Positions 42,378 through 52,416 of a stretch of DNA of 64,000 nt are shown here, in pieces. Position numbers and translations under genes: made by a program. This stretch comes from Microbacterium yannicii PS01 (GTDB lineage Bacteria; Actinomycetota; Actinomycetes; Actinomycetales; Microbacteriaceae): assembly GCF_000304335.1 (NCBI RefSeq), contig NZ_CAJF01000008.1, forward strand, positions 86,796 through 150,795, read 5' to 3'. The first letter of the stretch is position 1; each line of letters opens with the position of its first letter. The notes beneath the pieces were generated by a model. It was not told the DNA's origin. It saw only the letters and a program-made list of their open reading frames with translations, and ran no database searches.

Positions 42378-43519
42378 GCGTCTTTCCTTTCGAGAGATCG
42401 GGCGGGGTCGAACGTGATCAGCTGGCGCAGCTCTCCGCCCGCGGCGAGCCGGTCCATGGCCGCGTCGATGTCGCCGAGGCCGATGCGAGACGAGACGAGA
42501 CGTTCGAGCGGCAGGCGTCCGGCCCGCCAGAGCTCGATGTAGCGGGGGATGTCACGGCTCGGCACGGCCGACCCGAGGTAGCTGCCGACGATGGTGCGCG
42601 CCTCGGCGGTGAGCTGCAGCGGTGACACGCGCGCACGCGCGTCCGGCGCCGGCAACCCGACGGTGACCGTCGTGCCGCCCGGTGCGGTGAGTGCGAGCGC
42701 GGTCTCGAGGGCCGGCGCCGCTCCGGCGGCCTCGACGACCACGGGCGCGCGGATGCCGCGGTCCACGGCATCCGCGGGCGTGAGCGCCTCGACGGCGCCG
42801 CACGCGCGTGCGAGATCGAGCTTGCCGGGCACGGTGTCGACGCCGATCACGTCGTGGCCCAGGGCGACGGCCACCAGCAGGGCGGCCATGCCCACTCCGC
42901 CGAGGCCGACCACGATGACGCGGTCGTCCTGCGCCGGTCGGCCGGCGTTGATCACGGCGCCGCCGCCCGTGAGCACGGCGCAACCGAGCAGGGCGGCGAT
43001 GTCAGCAGGGACGTCGGCGTCGACCGGCACGACCGACGTGCGACTGACCACCGCGTGGGTCGCGAACGCCGACACGCCCAGGTGGTGGTTCACGGGCTCC
43101 GCACCGGCAGCAGTGGCGCGCTGCAGGCGGACGCCTCCGCCGATCAGCGTGCCGGCGTTGTTCGCCGCCGTGCCGGGGGCGCACGGCAGGCGGCCGTCGG
43201 TGCGGCATCCCTCGCAGTCGCCGCAGCGGGGAAGGAAGGTCATCACGACCCGGGCGCCCGCTTCGACGTCTGTCACTGCGTCGCCGACGACCTCGACGAT
43301 GCCCGCCGCCTCGTGGCCCAGCAGCATCGGGGTCGGGCGCACACGATTGCCGTCGACGACGCTGAGGTCGGAGTGGCAGACGCCGGCCGCCTCGATGCGC
43401 ACGAGGAGCTCGCCCGGTCCCGGCGGATGCAGCTCGAGCTCGCCCACGGTGAAGGGGTGGGACTGAGCGTAAGGCGCCTCAGCGCCTGAGCGCTCCAGCA
43501 CAGCTCCGGTGATCAGCAT
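42374..43519 (-). CDS. Zinc-dependent alcohol dehydrogenase
   Basis: 381 residues. Catalytic-zinc ligands GVCHSD and LGHEAAG and the structural-zinc block CGDCEGCRTDGRLPC (four Cys) are intact. The Rossmann motif is VGLGGVGMAALLVAVALGHD. Group III/MycoR-like class III-type MDR; it could oxidise a long- or medium-chain alcohol or hydroxyacyl. First gene of the ADH-SDR-MaoC operon and preceded by operator copy 4 at 43595. Confidence 0.9.
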   Translation of the reverse strand: MLITGAVLERSGAEAPYAQSHPFTVGELELHPPGPGELLVRIEAAGVCHSDLSVVDGNRVRPTPMLLGHEAAGIVEVVGDAVTDVEAGARVVMTFLPRCGDCEGCRTDGRLPCAPGTAANNAGTLIGGGVRLQRATAAGAEPVNHHLGVSAFATHAVVSRTSVVPVDADVPADIAALLGCAVLTGGGAVINAGRPAQDDRVIVVGLGGVGMAALLVAVALGHDVIGVDTVPGKLDLARACGAVEALTPADAVDRGIRAPVVVEAAGAAPALETALALTAPGGTTVTVGLPAPDARARVSPLQLTAEARTIVGSYLGSAVPSRDIPRYIELWRAGRLPLERLVSSRIGLGDIDAAMDRLAAGGELRQLITFDPARSLERKDA

Positions 43520-43594
43520 CCGACCTCCTCGTCGAGTTCGTCCTGGTGTGCCGGCATCGTCGCCGGGTCGACGCGTGCGCCGATGGAGTCCACC

Positions 43595-43615
43595 ATACCG
43601 ACCAGGCGGTATGTT
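43595..43615 (+). promoter_or_regulatory. TetR-type operator, copy 4 (ADH-SDR-MaoC operon)
   Basis: ATACCGACCAGGCGGTATGTT matches copy 1 in 18 of 20 positions. A -10-like TATGGT (43597-43592, minus strand) overlaps it, 75 bases before the alcohol dehydrogenase start. The TetR gene 43643-44341 ends 28 bases upstream. Confidence 0.65.
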
Positions 43616-43642
43616 CGCGAATCGCGCGAGACGCCGAAGCCC

Positions 43643-44341
43643 TCAGCTGTCGAGGCGCTCCCGAAGTCGGCGGGCAACTTCGGCGGTCGGCATCGCGCGC
43701 GGGAACACCGCGACGACGACATCATCATCCCCGCTCGCGGCGGAGGCGCCGTCCGTCCGAGGCAGGACGCCGAAGCGGCGTCGCGCGTCGTCGAGAGCCG
43801 TGCGCAGCACCGAGACCGGCACCTTCTTCGTGCCGCGCAGCAGCTGGCGCAGCACGTGATTGTGGATCGCGGTGATCAGCGCCGAGAAACCCACGGCATC
43901 CAGGGGATCCAGGCCGGGCAGTGACGCGCGGAGGTATTCGTCGAACAGCCGCTCATAGCGGAAGACCGTGACGATCTCGCGATCGCGCAGCGCGGGCACG
44001 CCGCGCACGACGGCGTAGCGCCGCCGCGCGAGCTCGGGATCCGCCACGAAATGGGTGTACACGAGGACGGATGCCTCGCACACGGCCTGCCAGGGATCGT
44101 CGTGGGGCTGGGCGAGGAACGCGCGCAGTCGGTCGAGCTGCACCTCGTGATCGGCGAAGACGACGTCGTCCTTCCCGCCGAACTGCCGGAAGAACGTCGA
44201 GCGCGAGACGCCCGCGGCCTGGGCGATCTGCTCGACCGACGTCTGGTCGAAACCCTGCCGGGCGAACAGCTCGAGGGCGGCGGCCACGACGGCCGCGCGC
44301 GGCGCGGCCTGTGAGGCGGGGGCGGCAGCAGTGTCGGACAT
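43643..44341 (-). CDS. TetR/AcrR family regulator
   Basis: 232 residues. HTH: QTSVEQIAQAAGVSRSTFFR then QFGGKDDVVFADHEVQLDRL, about residues 33-75, after an Ala-rich N-terminus. The C-terminal domain includes LRAFLAQPHDDPWQAVCEAS. It lies directly upstream of operator copy 4 on the same strand and divergent from the Rieske oxidoreductase. It is the second candidate for the AAACCGACC regulator besides the one at 8748. Confidence 0.88.
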   Translation of the reverse strand: MSDTAAAPASQAAPRAAVVAAALELFARQGFDQTSVEQIAQAAGVSRSTFFRQFGGKDDVVFADHEVQLDRLRAFLAQPHDDPWQAVCEASVLVYTHFVADPELARRRYAVVRGVPALRDREIVTVFRYERLFDEYLRASLPGLDPLDAVGFSALITAIHNHVLRQLLRGTKKVPVSVLRTALDDARRRFGVLPRTDGASAASGDDDVVVAVFPRAMPTAEVARRLRERLDS

Positions 44342-44473
44342 CTCGGGGAGAGCCTAGTCCTCGCGCGCGCTCGGCTCGCACCCGGGAGAGGGCCTGTCAA
44401 GACGCTGGATGATCGGCGCCGGGGCGACTTCACTGGGGAGATGACGACTGGGGGAGTGACGACTGGGGAGATC

Positions 44474-46060
44474 ATGAGCGGGGAACGGATCACCGGGGCG
44501 ATGACGCCGATCTGGAAGCTCGATTCCGAACGGGTGAGCGGCACGCCGTTCGAGACGGGCACGCATCGCGACGTCGTCATCGTCGGCGCCGGGTTCACAG
44601 GTCTGGCAACCGGACTGATGCTCGCCCGCGCGGGGCGCGACGTGTCGATCATCGAGGCGGGGGAGGTCGGCGAACTCGCGTCGGGAGCCAACACGGGCAA
44701 GCTCTCGCTTCTGCAGGGCTCCACGCTCTCGACGCTGCGCCGCCATCACCCGGCGCGCCTGGTGCGGGCGTATGTCGATGCCAATCGCGACGGCGCAGAG
44801 TGGCTGACTTCCATGGCCGACGAGCTTGGCGTGCCGTTCTCGCACCGCACCTCTTATTCGTATGCGCAGACGTCCGACGGGGTGGGGACCGTGGACGCCG
44901 AGGTGCGCGCGGCCCTCGAGGCCGGTCTGCCGGTACGACGGGTCGAGCCCGACCTGCTCGCGCAGTCACCCTTCCCCGTCGTGGATGCCGTCACCTTGGA
45001 CGAGCAGGTCGCGATCGATCCTCAGCAGATGCTGATAGCGCTGGCGCGGGCGTATCTCGCCGCCGGCGGGGTGCTGCACACCGGCGTGCGCGTGACCCAG
45101 GCCCACACCGCGCCGCGCGCGGGCGTCGAGACCACCCAGGGCTACGCCGCCGCCGACCAGGTCGTGCTCGCCACAGCGACACCGATCATCGACCGCGGTC
45201 TCTATTTCGCCAAGGTCCGCGGACTGCGCTCCTCGTGCGTGGCGTTCGCCACCGACGCGCCTCTGCCGGAGGGCCTGTACCTCTCGGTGGACGGTGAGAC
45301 CAAGTCGGTGCGCTCGATCACGCCCGCCGACGGACCGGCCGGCGCCGCCCAGCTCATCGTCGGCGGGAACGGCTTCCCGGTCGGACGCTCGGAGTCGCCG
45401 GCCGAGCGCGTCGACGAACTCGTCGCGTGGACGAAGAACCACTTCCCGGGCGCAGAGCCCGTGGCAGCGTGGTCGGCACAGGACTACCAGTCGCACGACC
45501 TCATCCCCTTCGTGGGGGCGATGCCGCGCGGGCTCGGGCGGATCCGCTTCGCGACCGGCTACGGCAAATGGGGGCTGTCGAACGCCCCCGCTGCCGCCTT
45601 GCGGATCGTCTCGGAGATCCGCCGGGTGCCGCGACGGGACCGACCCGACTGGATGAACGTCATCTCGACCCGTTTCACGGTGCCCGCCGACCTCGCGCGC
45701 GGCGGCGTCGAGAACCTCCGCGTCGGCTGGGAGGCGGCATCGGGATGGCTCGGCGCGCAGGCGGTGCCGGCGCCGGTGCACAGGCCGGGCGAGGGAGAAG
45801 GCGTGGTGGCGAACCGCGCCGGGCATCCGGTCGGCATCTCCACCGTCGACGGCGTCACGCGGGCCGTCAGCGCGGTGTGCCCGCACCTCGGCGGCGTACT
45901 CCGGTGGAACGACGCCGAGCTCACATGGGACTGCCCGCTGCACGCCTCGCGGTTCACCGCGCAGGGGAGCCGGATCGAGGGCCCGGCGCTGTGCGACCTC
46001 GCGCGGCTGCCCCGTGTTCCGGGCGAGGAGATCGACCAGACCGTTCCTACGCCGGGATGA
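44474..46060 (+). CDS. FAD-dependent oxidoreductase with C-terminal Rieske domain
   Basis: 528 residues from the ATG at 44474; ATGs at 44441 and 44501 are possible, since the region repeats GACTGGGG(G)AG. A DAO-type FAD domain begins VVIVGAGFTGLATGLMLARA and ends near residue 400; the last ~110 residues form a Rieske [2Fe-2S] domain with VCPHLGGVLRW and WDCPLHASRF (two Cys, two His). Relatives oxidise amino or hydroxy compounds with electrons passing through the cluster. The partner and substrate are unknown. It is followed by the sucCD promoter. Confidence 0.87.
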   Translation: MSGERITGAMTPIWKLDSERVSGTPFETGTHRDVVIVGAGFTGLATGLMLARAGRDVSIIEAGEVGELASGANTGKLSLLQGSTLSTLRRHHPARLVRAYVDANRDGAEWLTSMADELGVPFSHRTSYSYAQTSDGVGTVDAEVRAALEAGLPVRRVEPDLLAQSPFPVVDAVTLDEQVAIDPQQMLIALARAYLAAGGVLHTGVRVTQAHTAPRAGVETTQGYAAADQVVLATATPIIDRGLYFAKVRGLRSSCVAFATDAPLPEGLYLSVDGETKSVRSITPADGPAGAAQLIVGGNGFPVGRSESPAERVDELVAWTKNHFPGAEPVAAWSAQDYQSHDLIPFVGAMPRGLGRIRFATGYGKWGLSNAPAAALRIVSEIRRVPRRDRPDWMNVISTRFTVPADLARGGVENLRVGWEAASGWLGAQAVPAPVHRPGEGEGVVANRAGHPVGISTVDGVTRAVSAVCPHLGGVLRWNDAELTWDCPLHASRFTAQGSRIEGPALCDLARLPRVPGEEIDQTVPTPG

Positions 46061-46234
46061 CGCTCCTCGGCCGTCTCTGCGCACATCCTTCACGATGCGT
46101 TGAACGCTCGTGCGGACCGCTGCGGTCGGGGGCGTCCAGCCAGCGGTAGTAGGCTGGGGAACTGGTCGATATCTCGACGTCGAGACGCTTTTCGCGTCGT
46201 CCCACCCCATTCGCCACCTGCGAAGGAATGCACT

Positions 46235-47398
46235 GTGGATCTGTACGAGTACCAGGCACGTGACCTTTTCGAGAAGTACGAGGTGCCGGTTCTCGCCGGC
46301 ATCGTCGCCGACACGCCGGAGGAGGTGCGGGCCGCGGCCGAGAAGATCGGCGGAGTCGTCGTCGTCAAGGCGCAGGTCAAGACCGGCGGCCGTGGCAAGG
46401 CCGGCGGCGTGAAGGTCGCGAAGACCCCCGACGAGGCGTACGAGGCCGCGAAGGCCATTCTCGGCCTCGACATCAAGGGCCACGTCGTCAAGCGCGTCAT
46501 GGTCGCGCAGGGCGCGCGCATCGACAAGGAGTACTACTTCTCCGTGCTGCTGGACCGCGCGAACCGCTCGTACCTGTCGCTGTGCAGCGTCGAGGGCGGG
46601 ATGGAGATCGAGGAGCTCGCGGTCGAGCGTCCCGAGGCTCTCGCACGCATCGACGTGAACCCCGGCACCGGGATCGACAAGGCGAAGGCCGTCGAGATCG
46701 CCGAGGCCGCCGGGTTCGACGCCGCGCTCGTCGACAAGGTGAGCGACGTCTTCGTCAAGCTCTACAACGTCTACAAGAGCGAGGACGCGACCCTCGTCGA
46801 GGTCAACCCGCTCGTCCTCACCGAGGAGGGCGACATCATCGCCCTCGACGGCAAGGTCACCCTGGACGAGAACGCCGAGTTCCGCCACGCCGGTCACGCC
46901 CTGCTCGAAGACAAGGACGCCGCCGACCCGCTCGAGGCCAAGGCCAAGGAGAACGACCTCAACTACGTCAAGCTCGACGGGCAGGTCGGCATCATCGGCA
47001 ACGGTGCGGGCCTGGTCATGTCCACCCTCGACGTCGTCGCCTACGCCGGCGAGAACCACGGCGGCGTCAAGCCCGCCAACTTCCTCGACATCGGCGGCGG
47101 CGCATCGGCCGAGGTCATGGCCGCGGGACTGGACGTCATCCTGGGCGACCCGCAGGTCAAGAGCGTGTTCGTCAACGTCTTCGGCGGCATCACCGCATGC
47201 GACGCGGTCGCCAAGGGCATCGTCGGCGCCCTCGCCGAGCTCGGCTCGACCGCGTCGAAGCCGCTCGTCGTGCGCCTGGACGGCAACCGCGTCGAAGAAG
47301 GTCGCAAGATCCTCCAGGACGCCAACCACCCGCTCGTCACCCTGGCCGCCACGATGGACGAGGGCGCCGACAAGGCCGCCGAGCTCGCCAACGCCTGA
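46235..47398 (+). CDS. sucC: Succinyl-CoA synthetase beta subunit
   Basis: 387 residues from a GTG at 46235 (GAAGGA upstream). The ATP-grasp N-terminal half ([39 protein letters not shown]) and the C-terminal CoA-ligase domain ([20 protein letters not shown]) are complete. With SucD it makes succinyl-CoA from succinate, CoA and NTP, or the reverse, in the TCA cycle. The sucC-sucD gap contains a REP-like element. Confidence 0.95.
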   Translation: MDLYEYQARDLFEKYEVPVLAGIVADTPEEVRAAAEKIGGVVVVKAQVKTGGRGKAGGVKVAKTPDEAYEAAKAILGLDIKGHVVKRVMVAQGARIDKEYYFSVLLDRANRSYLSLCSVEGGMEIEELAVERPEALARIDVNPGTGIDKAKAVEIAEAAGFDAALVDKVSDVFVKLYNVYKSEDATLVEVNPLVLTEEGDIIALDGKVTLDENAEFRHAGHALLEDKDAADPLEAKAKENDLNYVKLDGQVGIIGNGAGLVMSTLDVVAYAGENHGGVKPANFLDIGGGASAEVMAAGLDVILGDPQVKSVFVNVFGGITACDAVAKGIVGALAELGSTASKPLVVRLDGNRVEEGRKILQDANHPLVTLAATMDEGADKAAELANA

Positions 47399-48340
<942 letters not shown>

Positions 48341-48358
48341 AGCTCCTGAACTTCTGAA

Positions 48359-48399
48359 GGGGCGGATGCCGCAGCCACAGGCTCGGCGTCCGCCCCTTC
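48359..48399 (+). terminator. Terminator of sucCD
   Basis: GGGGCGGATGCCG (48359-48371) pairs with CGGCGTCCGCCCC (48384-48396) with one G-T wobble, followed by TTCT. It lies 18 bases after sucD and can also serve the convergent tautomerase. Confidence 0.85.
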
Positions 48400-48420
48400 T
48401 CGAATTCGCGCGGCGTGCCG

Positions 48421-48651
48421 TCAGCCGGCGTTTCCGGCCAGCTTCGACAGCACGCCCGCGCGGGTCTCGTCTTCGCTGGCCAGCACGCCGCCGTTGGCGA
48501 CGTGGTCGGCCGCGACCTCTTCGAACATGATCCGCACATCCTGCCGGCGTGCGCCGAGCGCCTCGACGGCGGCGCGCGTGACCTCCTCGGCGAAGCGGCG
48601 GCGCTGGTCGACCGTGCGACCGGGAAGAAGCTCGACTCTGATGTTGGGCAT
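48421..48651 (-). CDS. 4-oxalocrotonate tautomerase family protein
   Basis: 76 residues. Met is followed by Pro ([13 protein letters not shown]); in this family Pro1 after Met removal is the catalytic base. [20 protein letters not shown] continues the beta-alpha-beta unit. The protein is close to the usual ~62-80 residues. Substrate unknown; it isomerises or hydrolyses unsaturated acids in relatives. Confidence 0.87.
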   Translation of the reverse strand: MPNIRVELLPGRTVDQRRRFAEEVTRAAVEALGARRQDVRIMFEEVAADHVANGGVLASEDETRAGVLSKLAGNAG

Positions 48652-48696
48652 ACCTCGACGATATGGGTGATGCGCCGGACTGCTCGTCGCCGACCG

Positions 48697-48702
48697 TATC
48701 GT
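48697..48702 (+). promoter_or_regulatory. -10 element of a leaderless promoter for the F420-type reductase
   Basis: TATCGT ends exactly six bases before the ATG at 48709. Confidence 0.5.
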
Positions 48703-48708
48703 GGAGTC

Positions 48709-49149
48709 ATGCCGCTGACCGGAGAGTACAAGCCGTCCACGTCCGAATGGGCCCGCACGCAGGCCGAGAGATACGAGGCCTCGAACGGGCAGGAGGCGAA
48801 CACGCTGCGGGGTGTCCCGATCATCGTCCTGACCACCGTGGGGGCGAAGTCCGGCGCTCTGCGCAAGACCGCGCTCATGCGCGTGGAGCACGAGGGACGG
48901 TACGCTGTCGTCGCATCGAAGGGTGGCGCACCCGACGAGCCGAAGTGGGCCGAGAACATGCGCCGGCACTCGCACGTCGAACTGCAGGACGGCGCCGCCA
49001 CGCGCGACTACACCGCGCGAGAGCTGTCGGGCGACGAGCGATCGGAGTGGTGGGCGCGTTCGACCGCGGTGTGGCCGGACTACGACCGGTACCAGACGAA
49101 GACCGACCGGCAGATCGCCGTGTTCCTGCTGGAGCCCCACGACGCCTGA
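48709..49149 (+). CDS. Deazaflavin (F420)-dependent nitroreductase family protein
   Basis: 146 residues. [20 protein letters not shown] then [20 protein letters not shown] is the DDN-family flavin/F420-binding barrel core, and [17 protein letters not shown] follows. Members reduce substrates with F420H2; the actual cofactor cannot be proven from sequence. Probably leaderless. Confidence 0.87.
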   Translation: MPLTGEYKPSTSEWARTQAERYEASNGQEANTLRGVPIIVLTTVGAKSGALRKTALMRVEHEGRYAVVASKGGAPDEPKWAENMRRHSHVELQDGAATRDYTARELSGDERSEWWARSTAVWPDYDRYQTKTDRQIAVFLLEPHDA

Positions 49150-49264
49150 GGACCGGCAGATGACGAGCGCTGCCTGATCGAGGACGGGGGTTCTCGAGAC
49201 ACGAAGCGATCCTGAGCCGTCGCGCCGCATCGCCCCCCTAGACTCAGCCCCGTTAGGGGGCCGC

Positions 49265-49828
49265 GTGACCGGGGATACGCGAGTCGAAACCGCTGCGCTC
49301 GAAAGAACTGCGCGCCGGTGGGAGATCGCTCTGGCGTGCCTGGGCGCGGCTCTCGTCGTGGCCGCGGTGACCGTCGCGACGATGACCGCCCTCCCACCCA
49401 CGCTTGCGAACATCGCCAGTGAGGTCTCGGACGGGCGGACGGCGACGACTCTGGGCGACGCGTCGGTCGTCGTGCCGGCCGAGTGGATCGTGCGGCGCGA
49501 GTCGGCGGATGCCGTCGAGGTACGCACTCCCGACGGCGCACTGCGCGCACGGCTCGATGTCGTGACCGAGACCCCGTCCCAGGTGATCGAGGACGCCGAG
49601 CTCGAGGGCGTCGTCCGCACCGAGGTGCTGGCGTCCGGTCTGACGGCCGTGCACGCCGATGCCGGGCGGGCTGGTGAGGGACGCGGCGATGACGAGCTCA
49701 GCATCGTGGCGGGCGTCGGCGAACCTGCCCTCGAGCCGAGCGTGCGCGTCGTGGTCACGGTGAATGCGGCGGACGCCCCGGCCTATCGCGCGGCGGTCGG
49801 CGCGCTGATGGAGGGGATCCGCCGGTGA
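49265..49828 (+). CDS. Membrane-anchored protein, unknown function
   Basis: 187 residues with a GTG start. One membrane span (ALACLGAALVVAAVTVATMT, about residues 22-45) anchors an extracytoplasmic domain. The stop overlaps the GTG of the deacetylase-type lipoprotein by four bases, so the two are coupled. No family recognised; it may work with that envelope protein. Confidence 0.7.
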   Translation: MTGDTRVETAALERTARRWEIALACLGAALVVAAVTVATMTALPPTLANIASEVSDGRTATTLGDASVVVPAEWIVRRESADAVEVRTPDGALRARLDVVTETPSQVIEDAELEGVVRTEVLASGLTAVHADAGRAGEGRGDDELSIVAGVGEPALEPSVRVVVTVNAADAPAYRAAVGALMEGIRR

Positions 49829-51390
49829 GGGCACGGCGCGCGCTCGTGCTCGGTGCCACAGCGGCGCTCGTGCTCACGGCGTGCGCGCCCGCGTCCCGCG
49901 AAGACTGGACGCCCCCCTCGTGGCAGCAGGGCATGGTGCACACCACCGAGCCCGTCGACGAGATCGAGGCGAGCGGACCGCTCGCGCCGGCGCTCCTTCC
50001 GATACGCCTGCGCAACGACGAGCTGGGCATCCAGGCGAGGGTGACCCTGTTGCCCGAGGGTCCGACGACGACCACCTTCAACGCCGCGGTGGAGCAGCAC
50101 CTTCGCGGGGCGATCGACGGTCGGGTCGCGGCATCCGGAGTCGCGTACGCGCCGTCGGCCCCGCCCGCCGGCGCCGGTCTCGGCGACCGCCGCTGCACGC
50201 TCGAAAGCACCCGCCGGCCCGCCGCCGACCTGCTCGCCGACTCGGCGCTCGGCCCCGCGGGCGGGATGGGAACGGCCGTCGTCTGCGGCATCGTCCTGGC
50301 AACGGGGCCGTTCCTCGGCGAGAGACTGCGGGTGGTGACGGGCGAGGAAGGCACCGTCGTCTCCGACTCCACCGCGATCGTCTACGCCGACGTCCTCACC
50401 GGCGAGGCGATCGCCGCCGATGGACTCTGGGCGGGAGGGGCCGCCGAGGCGCTCAGCGCCGGCATCGTCGAGAGCGTCCGGCGCGAGGCGGGCGCCCTGA
50501 GCCAGCGACCTGCATCGGCCGGCGATGAGGGGCAGCTGGCGGCGATCCGCGCGGCCCTGTCGTCAACGGTGCCGTCGGCGGAGGGCTTCGTGATCACGCT
50601 CGCGCCCGGCTTCGTGTCGCCCGATCTCGCCGCACTCGGAGTTCCGCCCACGACCGAGCCGATCTCGATCGCGGTGCCGCCGAACGTCGCCGCGCCGCTC
50701 GTCTCGCCGTTCGGCGCACGTGTGCTCGCAACGCTCGCAGAGCCGTATGCCGGTCCGCTCGCCGCGCCGGCCGGAGACCGCACGATCGACTGCGCGCTCG
50801 TCCCCTGTGTCGCCCTCACGTACGACGACGGGCCGTCGGGACTGACGCCGGCGATCCTCGACGAGCTGTCGGCTCGCGACGGCGCCGCCACGTTCTTCGC
50901 GATGGGCGAGAACGCGCGCGGGCACGCCGAGACCCTCGCCCGGATGACCCGTGAGGGTCATGAGGTGGAGGGACACACCTGGAATCACCCGCACCTGCCG
51001 CGGCTCACGCCCCGGGAGGTGGCCGCGCAGATCCAGGATTCGACCAGGGCTCTCGAAGCCGCGTCGGGGCAGCGGATCACTGCGTTCCGCCCGCCGTACG
51101 GCGAGTTCACTCCGGAGGTACTGGCCGCCGCGGGCATGCCGGCGATCCTGTGGGACGTCGACGCCCTCGACTGGCAGGGGCCGTCCGACGACGTGCTGAC
51201 CGGCCGCGCGGTCACCCAGCCGCGACCGGGATCGATCGTGCTGCTCCACGACATCCACGAGCGCACCGCGCGCACCGCCGGCGCCGTCATGGACGGGCTG
51301 CTCGATCGGGGCTTCGTGCTCGTGACCGTCCGCCAGCTGTTCGGCGGCGAGCTTCCCGCTTCGGGTGCGTGGCGCCGGGCGCCGGGCTAG
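49825..51390 (+). CDS. Polysaccharide deacetylase (NodB) lipoprotein
   Basis: 521 residues from the GTG at 49825. Lipobox LTAC follows the signal peptide. Residues ~25-320 are an unrecognised domain; ~328-515 are a NodB homology domain with CVALTYDDGPSGLTP (metal Asp), GHTWNHPHLP (two His), FRPPYGEFTP and IVLLHDIHE. It would remove acetyl groups from cell-wall or exported glycans. Coupled to the membrane protein upstream. Confidence 0.9.
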   Translation: MRARRALVLGATAALVLTACAPASREDWTPPSWQQGMVHTTEPVDEIEASGPLAPALLPIRLRNDELGIQARVTLLPEGPTTTTFNAAVEQHLRGAIDGRVAASGVAYAPSAPPAGAGLGDRRCTLESTRRPAADLLADSALGPAGGMGTAVVCGIVLATGPFLGERLRVVTGEEGTVVSDSTAIVYADVLTGEAIAADGLWAGGAAEALSAGIVESVRREAGALSQRPASAGDEGQLAAIRAALSSTVPSAEGFVITLAPGFVSPDLAALGVPPTTEPISIAVPPNVAAPLVSPFGARVLATLAEPYAGPLAAPAGDRTIDCALVPCVALTYDDGPSGLTPAILDELSARDGAATFFAMGENARGHAETLARMTREGHEVEGHTWNHPHLPRLTPREVAAQIQDSTRALEAASGQRITAFRPPYGEFTPEVLAAAGMPAILWDVDALDWQGPSDDVLTGRAVTQPRPGSIVLLHDIHERTARTAGAVMDGLLDRGFVLVTVRQLFGGELPASGAWRRAPG

Positions 51391-51393
51391 GCT
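51388..51393 (+). promoter_or_regulatory. -10 element near the start of the 51401 gene
   Basis: TAGGCT lies seven bases before the ATG at 51401, consistent with a leaderless or nearly leaderless transcript. Confidence 0.45.
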
Positions 51394-51400
51394 CCGAAGC

Positions 51401-51586
51401 ATGAGCGAGAGTCGTCCGGCGGCCGCGCCGGGATGGGTGAGAACGGTCATCTGGTTGCTGGCGATCGCCGTCGCCGTCATCGGCGTCGTGGCGGCGGTGG
51501 CGTCCAGCAGCTGGTTGCCCCTGGTTCTGTTCGCCGGACTGTTCCTTCCGATGCTGCCGTTGGGCACGCGCCGCACCACCCGCTGA
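51401..51586 (+). CDS. Small membrane protein
   Basis: 61 residues with two hydrophobic segments (VIWLLAIAVAVIGVVAAVAS and LPLVLFAGLFLPMLPLG). Probably leaderless from TAGGCT. No family recognised. It lies 10 bp after the deacetylase. Confidence 0.65.
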   Translation: MSESRPAAAPGWVRTVIWLLAIAVAVIGVVAAVASSSWLPLVLFAGLFLPMLPLGTRRTTR

Positions 51587-51661
51587 CCCATCCCCGGGGC
51601 TGCGCCCGACCAGAGCCGTAGCCCGCGCCGGACCGTGTGGGGTGCATGCGATACTTCCGCC

Positions 51662-52405
51662 GTGACCGACATCGAGCTCGCCCGCATCCCGGCAGGCGCC
51701 GTCGCGTTGCACGACGCCCGACGCAAGAGGCGGTGGACCGTCGATCTGGAGCCGTTCCAGATCGGCGTCTACCCGGTCACTCAGGAGCAGCTCGCCGAGA
51801 TGCTCGGTGAGACCGCGGACCACCCGCGCCGCCCGGCCACCGATGTCAGCTGGCTGCGCGCGATCCGGTTCTGCAACGCGGCGTCGGAGTGGGAGGGCTT
51901 GGACCCCGCGTACTCGTTCGACGGAGAAGACGTCACATGGCACGTCGACGCAGACGGGTACCGGCTGCCGACCGAGGCCGAGTGGGAGTACGCGTGCCGC
52001 GCGGGATCGACCGGTCCGCACTACGGCCCGCTCGCCGAGATCGCGTGGACCAGCGCCGACGGCGTCCGCAGCCCGCAGGACATCGGCGGCAAGCTGCCGA
52101 ACCTCAACGGCCTCTTCGACACGCTCGGGAACGTCTGGGAATGGTGCTGGGACTTCCTCGACCCGGCCCGTTACCGCGACTACCGCGTCTTCCGTGGCGG
52201 CGGTTTCGCCGACGACGCGTTCAGCGTGCGGTCGTCCACCCGCCGCGGTGGAGCGCCGCGCATGCACCACGACGACGTCGGCTTCCGTGTCGCGCGAGGC
52301 GGTTTCGACAGCGAGAACGCGGCGCAGGGCTGGTCGGCCGCGGCCGACGACGAGCGCGAGACCGCGGACGGTCCGCTCCCATCCGGCTGGACGCCGCGCG
52401 CCTGA
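51662..52405 (+). CDS. Formylglycine-generating-enzyme-like (SUMF1-domain) protein
   Basis: 247 residues from a GTG. FGE/SUMF1 fold: FQIGVYPVTQEQLAEMLG, the DGYRLPTEAEWEYACRAG box, GLFDTLGNVWEWCWDFLD and VFRGGGFADDAFSVRSSTRR. The catalytic copper-binding Cys pair of true FGEs is not evident, so a sulfatase-modifying role is doubtful; many members are structural or accessory. It is convergent with the NCS2 permease, 11 bp apart. Confidence 0.83.
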   Translation: MTDIELARIPAGAVALHDARRKRRWTVDLEPFQIGVYPVTQEQLAEMLGETADHPRRPATDVSWLRAIRFCNAASEWEGLDPAYSFDGEDVTWHVDADGYRLPTEAEWEYACRAGSTGPHYGPLAEIAWTSADGVRSPQDIGGKLPNLNGLFDTLGNVWEWCWDFLDPARYRDYRVFRGGGFADDAFSVRSSTRRGGAPRMHHDDVGFRVARGGFDSENAAQGWSAAADDERETADGPLPSGWTPRA

Positions 52406-52416
52406 CCCCTCGACGC

